Both the position numbers and the translations under genes were made by a program. Below are positions 51,125-59,240 of a DNA stretch of 64,000 nucleotides, piece after piece (the first letter of the stretch is position 1; each line of letters starts with the position of its first letter). The notes below the pieces were generated by a model, which ran no database searches, was not told where the DNA came from, and was given only the letters and a program-made list of their open reading frames with translations. Source of the stretch: BM520 sp964594665 (GTDB lineage: Bacteria; Bacteroidota; Bacteroidia; Bacteroidales; BM520); the NCBI GenBank assembly GCA_964594665.1, contig CAZQNY010000003.1, positions 1 to 64,000 on the forward strand, in the 5' to 3' direction.

Positions 51125-52441
51125 TTAGTTTTTGTCGTTATTTTGAATTTCTCCTGTGGTTTGCAAATATTCGTAACATGTGGCAATGAGCTGAATACGA
51201 TGAATGCGACGGTTAAGAACAGCCTGTTTTTCACGGTTCACCTCTGAGAGATAATCGGTAGAAGTAATCGTTCCTTCGGAGAGCTGTTTTTCAGCCGCTT
51301 TTTTTACTTTTTCCCGCAGGGCGATGATCTGGTCGTCTTTTTCAATTAACATTTTCAGGTTGTTGATTTCGGCTGATTTCTGTTCCACTGCCTGCTGAAT
51401 ACCCTGGAGGAAAATAGCTCTGTCGGCCTCCAGCATCTGTTTACTCCTATCGATGATTTGCCTCTGTCGCTGGTTTTTCTTCCAGTCCCAGGGTTTCCAT
51501 GCCACAGTAATGCCTGCCAATGCCCAGGGTTGAAAATCGGTGTTGAACATATTTAGCCCCGGCAAGCCATAGCCCACCTGGGCAAATCCTGCAATTACAG
51601 GATTCCGCGCGCGGGCGGTGAGTTGTTTGTTTTTATCCAGCACATTGATACTGGCATTAAATCGTCGTAACTCCGGTCGTATAATTGTGCTTTTAATACT
51701 TGGAATTGAGTACTCCGGGATTTTTACAGGTGTGTCTGTTGAGAAATTATTGCCGGTAAGGATATTAATCAATTTAATAATACTTTTTTTTGCAATGGTA
51801 TTTGATGCGATATTCTGCTCCAGCGCAAGTAACTCAGCTTCAAAGGCATCAGCATTGAATGCCGGCAAGGTTCCGTTGTCAATGGCTGTCAGCAGTGCTT
51901 TTTGTTGTGAAATCAGTTCTTCACGGGTAAGTAACAGCACCTGTTCTTTTTCTCGCAGCATAAGCAAACGAAAGAATAGTGTATTTGCTGTTTCTCCGAT
52001 ATGGTAAACATCGTTATCGAAAGTGGCTAACGCGGCCTCCAGAGATGCCTTTTTTAGGGCTTTGGCCTCTTTTGTAGCTCCACCATCCCAGATAACCTGG
52101 CTGATTTCTGCAGTAGCCCGGTAATTGTCGTTTCGAAGCTCCGGGAGGATAAACAGGTCGTCGGTGGAAAAAGGAAGTGCGGACGCCCCGGGACCCGGCT
52201 CCAGAGCAATGGTTGTTACATCCGATTGCCACGAGGCTCTTGCTCCCAGCGATAATTGCGGGTAGTAATTTGTTTGTAGATTCTCCAGCTCAAGGGAGGC
52301 CTGTGAATGATAGATCTCTCCTTTGCTGATGCCTGGATAATGCTCCCTGGCGGCTTTCCGCACCCCGGCAAGGGTGAGTGTGTCCTGCGCCTGTAACGAA
52401 CCGGCAACCGCCAGTGCTATAAATATTAGTTTTGCCTTCAT
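51125..52441 (-). CDS. TolC-family outer-membrane efflux protein
   Basis: A 438-residue outer-membrane channel. A signal peptide (MKAKLIFIALAVAGSLQAQ) is followed by two repeated halves of long coiled-coil helices, with beta-strand segments YYPQLSLGARASWQSD (about 59-74) and GFAQVGYGLPGLNMF. This layout is that of OEP/TolC proteins, which make trimers. It overlaps the tetR gene by 4 nt at its start. The E. coli cecR-ybhGFSR operon has no tolC gene of its own, so its inclusion here would give the exporter a dedicated exit channel. Confidence 0.93.
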   Translation of the reverse strand: MKAKLIFIALAVAGSLQAQDTLTLAGVRKAAREHYPGISKGEIYHSQASLELENLQTNYYPQLSLGARASWQSDVTTIALEPGPGASALPFSTDDLFILPELRNDNYRATAEISQVIWDGGATKEAKALKKASLEAALATFDNDVYHIGETANTLFFRLLMLREKEQVLLLTREELISQQKALLTAIDNGTLPAFNADAFEAELLALEQNIASNTIAKKSIIKLINILTGNNFSTDTPVKIPEYSIPSIKSTIIRPELRRFNASINVLDKNKQLTARARNPVIAGFAQVGYGLPGLNMFNTDFQPWALAGITVAWKPWDWKKNQRQRQIIDRSKQMLEADRAIFLQGIQQAVEQKSAEINNLKMLIEKDDQIIALREKVKKAAEKQLSEGTITSTDYLSEVNREKQAVLNRRIHRIQLIATCYEYLQTTGEIQNNDKN

Positions 52442-53046
52442 GATGCGTTATAATTTGGTATTGTAGCACGGTATACAAATGTTTTTATCTCTTCCAGCCG
52501 ATTGGTGTAAAACTCCGAGGGATCCACTCCCTGTTTTTTTAATATTACTGTCTCCAGCAAGGGTTTTGCAAGAAAGGGAAAGACACATAATGAGACTACA
52601 TTCACCATCATATGCGAAGGGTGCTGACGAATAAGATTGCCGGCATCCATCTCGTTGAGCAGCAGGTTTGTTATGGCAACGGGCTTTATTCCTCCCTTAT
52701 CAAGAACTTCCATAAGAATCGCCGGATCTCGACGGGCTTCACTAAGTATAAACATCGGAAGATCCGGATACGGACTCAAAAGTTGGGTGTATGCCTCCAC
52801 AAATAGCCCAAGCTTATCTTTTATGGGTATCTCCTGAGAAAAAATCTCTTCCATATTTGGGATTATTTGCCGGAAAGAATCTGTAAATACAGCAAGAAAC
52901 AGTTTGTCTTTACTACGGAAATAATAGTGTAGCAACGCTTTGTTAATGCCTGCTTCATCGGCTATTTCCTGCATCCTGGCGCCATCCATTCCTTTTGCCC
53001 TGAACACTCTTTTTGCTGCTTCAAGTATTTGTTCTTCTGTAGTCAT
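52438..53046 (-). CDS. TetR/AcrR-family repressor (CecR-like by position)
   Basis: A 202-residue one-component repressor. The N-terminal helix-turn-helix (about 25-50) has the family pattern MQEIADEAGINKALLHYYF, followed by a helical ligand-binding domain. It is the first gene of the seven-gene efflux operon and overlaps the tolC-like gene by 4 nt. A nested dyad covers its promoter, so it is probably autorepressed, which would also set the level of the transporter genes. The inducer is unknown. The position matches cecR in E. coli, which regulates ybhGFSR. Confidence 0.92.
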   Translation of the reverse strand: MTTEEQILEAAKRVFRAKGMDGARMQEIADEAGINKALLHYYFRSKDKLFLAVFTDSFRQIIPNMEEIFSQEIPIKDKLGLFVEAYTQLLSPYPDLPMFILSEARRDPAILMEVLDKGGIKPVAITNLLLNEMDAGNLIRQHPSHMMVNVVSLCVFPFLAKPLLETVILKKQGVDPSEFYTNRLEEIKTFVYRATIPNYNAS

Positions 53047-53073
53047 TTTTTGTAGTTTGTTTTATTGTAACGA

Positions 53074-53081
53074 CAAAGTTA
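53074..53081 (-). promoter_or_regulatory. -7 box of tetR operon
   Basis: Minus strand TAACTTTG (53081-53074), predicted start near 53069, leader about 22 nt. It overlaps the left arm of the operator dyad. Confidence 0.55.
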
Positions 53082-53120
53082 ACCATTTGTTTTAACTAAA
53101 CGGTTAAATTGTATGGTTAA
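53079..53120. promoter_or_regulatory. Nested 42-bp operator dyad, probable TetR site
   Basis: TTAACCAT (53079-53086) and ATGGTTAA (53113-53120) are perfect inverted arms, and inside them TTTAAC (53091-53096) and GTTAAA (53103-53108) form a second inverted pair with the same centre. Nested sites suit a pair of TetR dimers. It spans about -51 to -10 of the tetR promoter. Confidence 0.6.
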
Positions 53121-53188
53121 TTGTGTTTTTTTTAATAAAAGTTTATATGAGTAGAGGAAAATGTACAACTATCCCTAAAAAAAGGTTA

Positions 53189-53322
53189 TCGGTTATCGGT
53201 TATCGGGTTGGCGATGACCTGACAGGTATCATTCTCCTGTCGGGTCTGGAAAGTGAATTGTTGTCGGTTATCAGTTATCGGGTTGGTGATGACCTGACAG
53301 GTATTTTTCTCCTGTCAGGTCT
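53189..53322. repeat. Tandem 59-bp repeats with GACCTGACAGG hairpins
   Basis: Unit 1 (53189-53247) and unit 2 (53264-53322) match at 54 of 59 positions at a period of 75 bp. Each starts with GGTTATC-type heptamers and ends with a hairpin; in unit 2 GACCTGACAGG (53291-53301) and CCTGTCAGGTC (53311-53321) form a perfect 11-bp stem. Further GTTATC motifs continue to about 53360. Confidence 0.85.
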
Positions 53323-53369
53323 TGATGCATAAAGGGTTATCAGTTATCGATTATCGGTTGTCTGTAATA

Positions 53370-55535
53370 TTAAGCGAGCATAAAGTCCATTTGTTTTTTC
53401 TGAAGGTCGATACGTTTAACAACGATCCGAACGTTGTCACCGAGGCGATACATTTTGCCGTCATGGTGACCAATAACACAATAGTTCTCTTCATCGAGGT
53501 AATAGAAGTCATTAGGGATATCTTCCATTCGCACGAGGCCTTCGCATTTATTTCCTTCAATTTCTACAAAGAGGCCCCATTTTGATACTCCGCTGATAAG
53601 TCCCGGAAACTCCTGCCCCACTTTATCGAGCATAAATTCCGCCTGTTTGTATTTCACACTGTCGCGTTCAGCTTCCACGGCCTTTTTTTCCTGTTCACTA
53701 CAATGCTTGCACATCTCTTGATACTCTTGCTGTGGCACTGATTGGCCTTTGTTAAGGTAATGTTCGAGCAGTCTGTGAACCATCAGGTCCGGGTATCGGC
53801 GTATGGGAGAGGTAAAATGGGTATAATAGGTAAAAGCCAGTCCATAATGCCCGATATTTTCGGTGCTGTATACGGCTTTTGCCATTGTACGGATAGCAAT
53901 GGTTTCAATCATGTTCTCTTCACCTTTACCGGCGACATTCCGGAAGAGTTCATTCATTGATTTTGCGATGTTTTTTCTGTTTCCGATATTAAGTTTATAA
54001 CCAAATTTCCCTACAAACTCAGCAAAGTCGGCCAGTTTATCCGGGTTTGGCGTGTCATGGATACGGTATACAAATGTATCGGGTTCCTGATCGCGGCGCT
54101 TTTTCCCGATACGCTCGGCTACTTTCCGGTTTGCCAGCAGCATAAAATCTTCTACCAGTTGGTTGGAGTCTTTTTGTTCTTTGATAAATGCTTCCAAAGG
54201 TTTACCGTTATCATCGAGTTTAAATTTCACCTCCTGCGACTTAAAGTTAATGGATCCGGCCTTGAATCGTTTGTTTCTGAGTTTTTTTGCCAGCATATCA
54301 AGGGTCATAAGCTCTTCCTTTAGGTCACCGCTGGCTCCTTCAATCATAGCCTGCACTTCTTCATAGTTAAATCGTCTGTTGGAATTGATAACAGTTTTTC
54401 CAAACCAGTCTTTAATCACTTTCGCTTCGCTGTCGAGTTCAAATATTGCCGAAAAGCAGAGTTTATCTTCGTTGGGGCGCAGCGAGCAGAGGCCATTGGA
54501 TAGTTTTTCCGGAAGCATTGGGATTGTACGGTCCACGAGGTATACAGAGGTAGCTCTTTCAAAGGCTTCTTTATCAATTTTCGACCCGGGTTTTACATAG
54601 TAAGAGACATCGGCGATATGAATACCAACCTCATAGTTTCCGTTTTGTAGTTGTTTCAGCGAGAGAGCATCGTCAAAGTCTTTTGCATCGTCGGGGTCGA
54701 TGGTCAGGGTGGTAACACTTCTCATATCCCTGCGTTTTTTTATTTCTTCAGAGGGGATTTCGGCAGGTATTTTTTCAGCTTCTTTTTCGGCTGCTAAGGG
54801 AAAATGCAGGGGAAAATCGTTATTGGCAAGAATGGAGAGCATTTCAACCTCGTTATCGCCGGGTTTTCCGAGTATTTCAACAATTTCGCCAAAAGGATTT
54901 TTACTGCGTGCCGGCCAGTCGGTAATTTTCACCAACACTTTTTCTCCGTCTTTTGCGCCGCGCAGCTGTTCTTTAGTGATATAAATATCAATGGGTACAT
55001 TGTTTTGGTCGGGGAGCACAAAAGCGTATTTTTCACTTGCCTGCAGTGTACCCACAAACTGCATTTTTGCTCTTTTGACAACCTTTTTAATTCTTCCTTC
55101 GGGTTTTCGTCCCTGGCGTCGGGGAAACAGTTGTACCTGAACTGTATCGCCATGAAGCGCATGCCCTGTATTACCTGCATTTATAAAAATGTCCTCGTCA
55201 CATTTTTCTGTAATAACATAGGCTTTTCCGGTCTGTTTCATATCCACAGTACCTTCGATAAGCGTTTCCGATCGCATGGTTTCAGCAATCTCGGGGTTAA
55301 GTTTATATTTCCCCCTTTTAAGTTCAATAATGGCTCCTGAGGCTCTCAATTCCCGGATCATAGAGTGTACTAATTCTCTGGATTGTGGGTCGTTGACACC
55401 CAGTTTTCCGCTTATCTGGCGGAAGTTAAAACCCTGGGCAGGGTTGCCTGTAAAAACCTCCAGCACTTTACTCATAAAAGTGTTGCGGGCCAGTTTATTA
55501 ATTTTATTTTTTGTGAATTTTTTCTTTCTGGGCAT
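53370..55535 (-). CDS. rnr: Ribonuclease R (RNB-family 3'-5' exoribonuclease)
   Basis: A 721-residue exoribonuclease that degrades structured RNA from the 3' end. It begins with a basic stretch (MPRKKKFTKNKINKLARN), a winged-helix region near 20-75, cold-shock domains (about 80-235), the RNB catalytic domain from about 260 with the metal-binding TIDPDDAKDFDDA, and a C-terminal S1 domain (about 640-720; GLISGVSKWGLFVEIEGN). The key Asp residues of the active site are present. The length is that of typical RNase R, so RNase II is less probable. It follows the PQQ-propeller gene after 45 nt and could share its transcript. Confidence 0.95.
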   Translation of the reverse strand: MPRKKKFTKNKINKLARNTFMSKVLEVFTGNPAQGFNFRQISGKLGVNDPQSRELVHSMIRELRASGAIIELKRGKYKLNPEIAETMRSETLIEGTVDMKQTGKAYVITEKCDEDIFINAGNTGHALHGDTVQVQLFPRRQGRKPEGRIKKVVKRAKMQFVGTLQASEKYAFVLPDQNNVPIDIYITKEQLRGAKDGEKVLVKITDWPARSKNPFGEIVEILGKPGDNEVEMLSILANNDFPLHFPLAAEKEAEKIPAEIPSEEIKKRRDMRSVTTLTIDPDDAKDFDDALSLKQLQNGNYEVGIHIADVSYYVKPGSKIDKEAFERATSVYLVDRTIPMLPEKLSNGLCSLRPNEDKLCFSAIFELDSEAKVIKDWFGKTVINSNRRFNYEEVQAMIEGASGDLKEELMTLDMLAKKLRNKRFKAGSINFKSQEVKFKLDDNGKPLEAFIKEQKDSNQLVEDFMLLANRKVAERIGKKRRDQEPDTFVYRIHDTPNPDKLADFAEFVGKFGYKLNIGNRKNIAKSMNELFRNVAGKGEENMIETIAIRTMAKAVYSTENIGHYGLAFTYYTHFTSPIRRYPDLMVHRLLEHYLNKGQSVPQQEYQEMCKHCSEQEKKAVEAERDSVKYKQAEFMLDKVGQEFPGLISGVSKWGLFVEIEGNKCEGLVRMEDIPNDFYYLDEENYCVIGHHDGKMYRLGDNVRIVVKRIDLQKKQMDFMLA

Positions 55536-55580
55536 GATTTATAATTTTTAATAAAGATAAGGGAATAAAGCTCAGCATGA

Positions 55581-56684
55581 TCACTGAGTAAGAAAATAAA
55601 TATTTCCATCGGCGGCGCTGATTACAAGGGCGTTGTTAACCACTGCGGGGCTGCTGAAAACCGGTACACCAAGGTCGTATTGCATCATTACTGCGCCATT
55701 ATTTTCATTTAGAAGATAAAGCTCTCCGCGCGTATTGATAAATACCACACCGTTATTTGCTATTACCGGGGAAGCATCGATTTTCATTCCTGTATTTACT
55801 TTCCAAATAACCTCACCGGATTTGCAATCAAAGCAATACGCATGTTTATCGCGTGAGCCATTGAATATAAGAGCACCATTAGTGGCAGGGCTGGCCACGA
55901 AAGCCTGCGTGTTTTTGTCATCACGATAGGTCCAGCTGATGATATTTTTGTTGAGGTCTGCACATGTCATCCCTCCATCGTAATCGCCGGTACAGGCAAA
56001 ATGGTCGAAGATAACCGGTGATCCGGCGATATAGGTGGCAACATCGAAGCGTTGCAGAGCCTTTCCTGTTATCAGATCAACAACATGCATAAATCCGTCA
56101 CAGCCACCAAAAACAGCACGCTGTCCGGAAACCGCCACTGTCCCGTTGAGGTAGTTGTCAAGTTCGTATTTCCATATACTGCTACCAGTGGCTGCATCCA
56201 CGCAGTGAAGGTAGTAGTCGTAACTTCCGGCCAGCAGGCAGGTCTGCCCTTCTGCGCGATACCAGTTGGGTGCACCCATAATCTGGTTGTCGGCCTGATA
56301 CACCCATTTTCTTTTGCCGGTAAACAGATCCAGGGCATAAAGATTTCCTGACAGATTTCCCACATAAACGGTATTGTCCAATATTAACACGGGGGCCTCA
56401 ATGCTGTTGTCTGTAGAGTCTTTCCATAACAGTTTGCCGTACATATCCAGGCAAAAAACGGTTCCTGCAGTATTTCCGGCAACAATGTATTCACCGGCAA
56501 CAACAGGCGCTGCCTTAAACTGATCCCCTGACTCGAAGATCCATGCTATTTCCGGCGACAGAAGACAGTCAACTCCTGACTGCCCGCGAAGCGACGGATC
56601 ATAACGATGCATTCCTGTATTTGTTTGTTGTGAAAAAGTTGATATACAGCAGACCGTAAAAAGCAGGAAGAGGGAATACTTCAT
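55581..56684 (-). CDS. PQQ-like beta-propeller repeat protein
   Basis: A 367-residue exported protein. The signal peptide MKYSLFLLFTVCCISTFSQ is followed by about seven repeats of roughly 40 residues with the pattern G-x-L/V-Y-x-L-D/N-x-x-T-G-x-x-x-W (for example GNLYALDLFTGKRKWVYQ and TCLLAGSYDYYLHCVDA). This is a WD/PQQ-type propeller of the BamB/PQQ_2 class. It lacks quinoprotein calcium and PQQ-site residues visible to me, so a structural or binding role is more likely than a dehydrogenase. It is 45 nt upstream of the RNase R gene on the same strand. Confidence 0.85.
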   Translation of the reverse strand: MKYSLFLLFTVCCISTFSQQTNTGMHRYDPSLRGQSGVDCLLSPEIAWIFESGDQFKAAPVVAGEYIVAGNTAGTVFCLDMYGKLLWKDSTDNSIEAPVLILDNTVYVGNLSGNLYALDLFTGKRKWVYQADNQIMGAPNWYRAEGQTCLLAGSYDYYLHCVDAATGSSIWKYELDNYLNGTVAVSGQRAVFGGCDGFMHVVDLITGKALQRFDVATYIAGSPVIFDHFACTGDYDGGMTCADLNKNIISWTYRDDKNTQAFVASPATNGALIFNGSRDKHAYCFDCKSGEVIWKVNTGMKIDASPVIANNGVVFINTRGELYLLNENNGAVMMQYDLGVPVFSSPAVVNNALVISAADGNIYFLTQ

Positions 56685-56938
56685 GATGATATAACGATTA
56701 AAAATTCAAAATGATATTCAACAACTCAAAATTACAATAAAAATGTGTGGATTGCTTTTTTGCGTACCATATACCAATGGAGTATAAAAATTTCTGAATA
56801 ATAAAGTAAACAAATTGATGGGTGATACAAGTTAATAAACCTGCATGGGTTCGATGCAATTTATCAATAAACAGACTGCCTGGATTTATGAAAAGCGGAC
56901 TATTGTATACTGCGCACTTTATCAGATTTGTAGAGTGC

Positions 56939-57640
56939 TTATTTTTTTACATAAAACCTGCCTGCCTGAAGATATTCGTTGGATGTTTCTGCAACCCAGT
57001 AATAGATGCCGTTATCTTCAGGGACATTAATTTCCAGTCTGTTCATCATGGTATGGATTTCCATTAGCTGGCTGTCGTTAGCGTCAAAAAGACGTATTGT
57101 CAGGATTAATGGAGCATTTGTATGCCATGAGAACAGCAGTTTATCGTTTTTTTTGACCTCCATATTTGGGTTTGGTAGTACCGAAAATGTGATCTCATTG
57201 CGAAAAGTACTCTCTATCATCGATTCCATGCGATGGTTCAGCGTGGTGTTATCAAAAGGATTGCTTTTATAAGTGTTGTTGCTTGCCAGCTCAGTAATTG
57301 CGTTCCTGTCAGCATGAAAATTATTATAAATCAGCATGGAAGAAATAATTACAGCGGCAGTTATTACGGCTGCTGCGCCAATACGAAAGGCGTTGGAGTG
57401 CCAAAGCGATTGCATTCTTAATCGTCGCGATGCTTCTTTTGCATAAATGTTCTCCAATGCAGCACGAACCTTTAACGATTCCTTACTTCCCATGCGAGTT
57501 ACCAATAACCGGGTTTTTTCAAATTCCTGATACAAATCCTCATCCCATGACAAGCGTTCGAAAAATTCTTGTTCCTCTTCATGTGAAAACTCACCGGAGA
57601 AAAATCTGTCGACCAATTGAATTTGTTCTTTATTAACCAT
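56939..57640 (-). CDS. Anti-sigma-factor-like membrane protein
   Basis: A 233-residue protein. A cytoplasmic N-terminal region (1-84; VDRFFSGEFSHEEEQEFFERL) resembles the anti-sigma domain of FecR/zinc-finger anti-sigma factors. One membrane helix follows at about 86-106 (GAAAVITAAVIISSMLIY), and an extracytoplasmic region (about 107-233) is beta-rich with an Ig-like end (LLFSWHTNAPLILTIRLFD). No sigma factor gene is next to it, which is unusual for an anti-sigma gene, so the role is uncertain. A 45-nt two-hairpin element lies about 107 nt upstream in the same orientation. Confidence 0.6.
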   Translation of the reverse strand: MVNKEQIQLVDRFFSGEFSHEEEQEFFERLSWDEDLYQEFEKTRLLVTRMGSKESLKVRAALENIYAKEASRRLRMQSLWHSNAFRIGAAAVITAAVIISSMLIYNNFHADRNAITELASNNTYKSNPFDNTTLNHRMESMIESTFRNEITFSVLPNPNMEVKKNDKLLFSWHTNAPLILTIRLFDANDSQLMEIHTMMNRLEINVPEDNGIYYWVAETSNEYLQAGRFYVKK

Positions 57641-57747
57641 GTCTTCTGTTGCTTGATTTTATTGCTGCCATTATTTGCATTCCTGATGATCCTTCTGCAC
57701 TGCTTCCTGCTTTTTAGGCTACAACCAAAATGTTTATTTTTGTTTCC

Positions 57748-57792
57748 TGGTGTTTAATACCAAAAAGGGCAAAACGTTACCCTCCAAAAATG
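57748..57792 (-). repeat. 45-nt two-hairpin element, copy 2
   Basis: Reads on the minus strand as a 41/45 match to copy 1 at 27875-27919. The first hairpin is GGGTAA-CGTT-TTGCCC, where A to G still pairs (G-U), and the second is TGGT-N7-ACCA. It sits about 107 nt upstream of the anti-sigma-like gene at 57640. Confidence 0.75.
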
Positions 57793-57934
57793 GTTTTTTT
57801 TTCATTTATGCTGAATTTTTATCGCCATGAAGATAATATAAATTCCGGAAAGCCTTATATATGAATGTTTCACAGGGATTTTTTATTAGAAATATTTTTT
57901 TAAAAAAATGTAATTTTAACCCAAATTAAAGTGT

Positions 57935-59158
57935 ATGGATACTGTTTTAATCATTGGGCTGGTATTATTAAGTGGATTTATATTTGGTGAGCTGGCAGTA
58001 AAATTGCATCTCCCCAAGGTTACAGGTTACCTTGTAGGTGGATTAATCTTAAACCCACAGGTTAGTGGAATCATTCCTGAGGGATTCACAGAAGGCACCA
58101 CATTTATTATCGACTTATCCCTGGCGGTAATCACTTTTGCCATTGGCGGGCATCTGACCTTTAAGGAGTTCAGGACGCTGGGCAAGAGCATTTTTACCAT
58201 GGCCATATTACAGGCTGAATTAACACTCATTGCTGTTGCGGCTGCGTTTTATGGGCTGTTTGTTGCTTTTCCGGGACTTGTGCCTTTTGATGCAATATAT
58301 GTAGTTCCGTTTGTGCTTATTATGGGTGCACTTGCTCTGCCTACCGACCCTGCAGTGCTGTTGGCAATAAAAAACGAATACCACGCCCGTGGGCCGGTGA
58401 CAAGCACGGTGTTTGGTATTGCTGCCATCGATGACGTACTTACTTTTGCTAATTGGGCAGTTATTATTGCTATCGTTAAAACATTACTTGAAGCCACGGC
58501 CCCCGGAGCTGGGTATGCTATACTTCATGTTGTTGTATCATTATCACTGACAGTGGTTATTGGTGTTGTCAGCGGGATGATTTTTAATTTTATCACCCGA
58601 TTGCTGCCTCGTCAGGATAAGAGTTTTTTGGTAATAAGCTTGTTTGGTATGATGTTGTCCTGTTTTGGACTTTCAAAAATGGTTGGCGCTGATGAAATGC
58701 TTTCCACAATGGTAATGGGTTTTGTTGTTGTTAACTATAATTTATACAGGAACCATGTTTTTCAGCTGTTGGAACGGTATACCGAAGAGTTGATATTTGT
58801 TTTGTTCTTCACCCTTAGTAGTATGCAAATCAATTTATTATCTCTTGATAAAGCTGCCATGTTTATTGGTTTTTTTATTGTTATGCGTTTTGTGGGTAAA
58901 TGGAGTGGCTCCACAGCAGGGGCTCTGATTTCAGGGGCTTCCACGAAAGTTCGTAAGAATACGGTATGGGGACTAATACCACAGGGTGGGATAATTATTG
59001 GCCTTGCTTTGTCGTTATCGGAGATTCCGTCGCTTCACACTCTCACAGAGCTTATCATAAGTATTGTAATAGGAGCGGTAATCATTCAGGAAATCATTTC
59101 TCCTTTAATTATCAAACGGTCACTGACGAAAGCAGGGGAGATAAAAAAAACGAAGTAA
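57935..59158 (+). CDS. Cation:proton antiporter (CPA2-like)
   Basis: A 407-residue inner-membrane antiporter with about 12 helices. The family motifs are the ALPTDPAVLLAIK region near 141-153, and AAIDDVLTFANW, with paired aspartates in the helix of the ion-binding site. It starts MDTVLIIGLVLLSGFIFGEL, and LPKVTGYLVGGLILNP is the usual helix-1 to helix-2 turn. Such proteins exchange sodium or potassium for protons, for pH and salt control. No regulatory KTN domain is fused at the C-terminus. It is convergent with aspS and its 3' end carries half of a hairpin that also serves as the aspS terminator. Confidence 0.9.
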   Translation: MDTVLIIGLVLLSGFIFGELAVKLHLPKVTGYLVGGLILNPQVSGIIPEGFTEGTTFIIDLSLAVITFAIGGHLTFKEFRTLGKSIFTMAILQAELTLIAVAAAFYGLFVAFPGLVPFDAIYVVPFVLIMGALALPTDPAVLLAIKNEYHARGPVTSTVFGIAAIDDVLTFANWAVIIAIVKTLLEATAPGAGYAILHVVVSLSLTVVIGVVSGMIFNFITRLLPRQDKSFLVISLFGMMLSCFGLSKMVGADEMLSTMVMGFVVVNYNLYRNHVFQLLERYTEELIFVLFFTLSSMQINLLSLDKAAMFIGFFIVMRFVGKWSGSTAGALISGASTKVRKNTVWGLIPQGGIIIGLALSLSEIPSLHTLTELIISIVIGAVIIQEIISPLIIKRSLTKAGEIKKTK

Positions 59159-59184
59159 ATCCATGAAAAAGCGGATTTACTTCG
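59143..59184 (-). terminator. aspS terminator overlapping antiporter 3' end
   Basis: CGAAGTAAATCC (59151-59162) and GGATTTACTTCG (59173-59184) form a perfect 12-bp stem with a 10-nt loop; on the minus strand it is followed by eight T (complement of 59150-59143). The left arm covers the antiporter stop codon. Confidence 0.85.
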
Positions 59185-59192
59185 GATAACTG

Positions 59193-59214
59193 CAGTAATA
59201 GTTCGCTATTACTG
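59193..59214. repeat. Second hairpin with TTCG loop
   Basis: CAGTAATAG (59193-59201), TTCG, CTATTACTG (59206-59214) is a perfect 9-bp stem with a stable tetraloop between the convergent antiporter and aspS genes. It has no T-tract of its own. Confidence 0.7.
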
Positions 59215-59240
59215 TGGTATATATTGTTTCCCGGAATAGA

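Larger units (their letters stand above)
53047..53369. other. 323-bp intergenic region with operator and tandem repeats
   Basis: Contains the tetR promoter and dyad (53074-53120) and then tandem hairpin-bearing repeats (53189-53322). A 69-codon frame through the repeats is not a gene. It also carries the 3' end region of the RNase R transcript. Confidence 0.7.

Noticed and set aside
53123..53332. 69-codon plus-strand frame through the tandem repeats
   Set aside because: It is made almost wholly of the repeat units and has repetitive sequence with no protein-like pattern; the region is better read as non-coding repeats.
54804..55340. 178-aa plus-strand frame within rnr
   Set aside because: Antisense shadow of RNase R.
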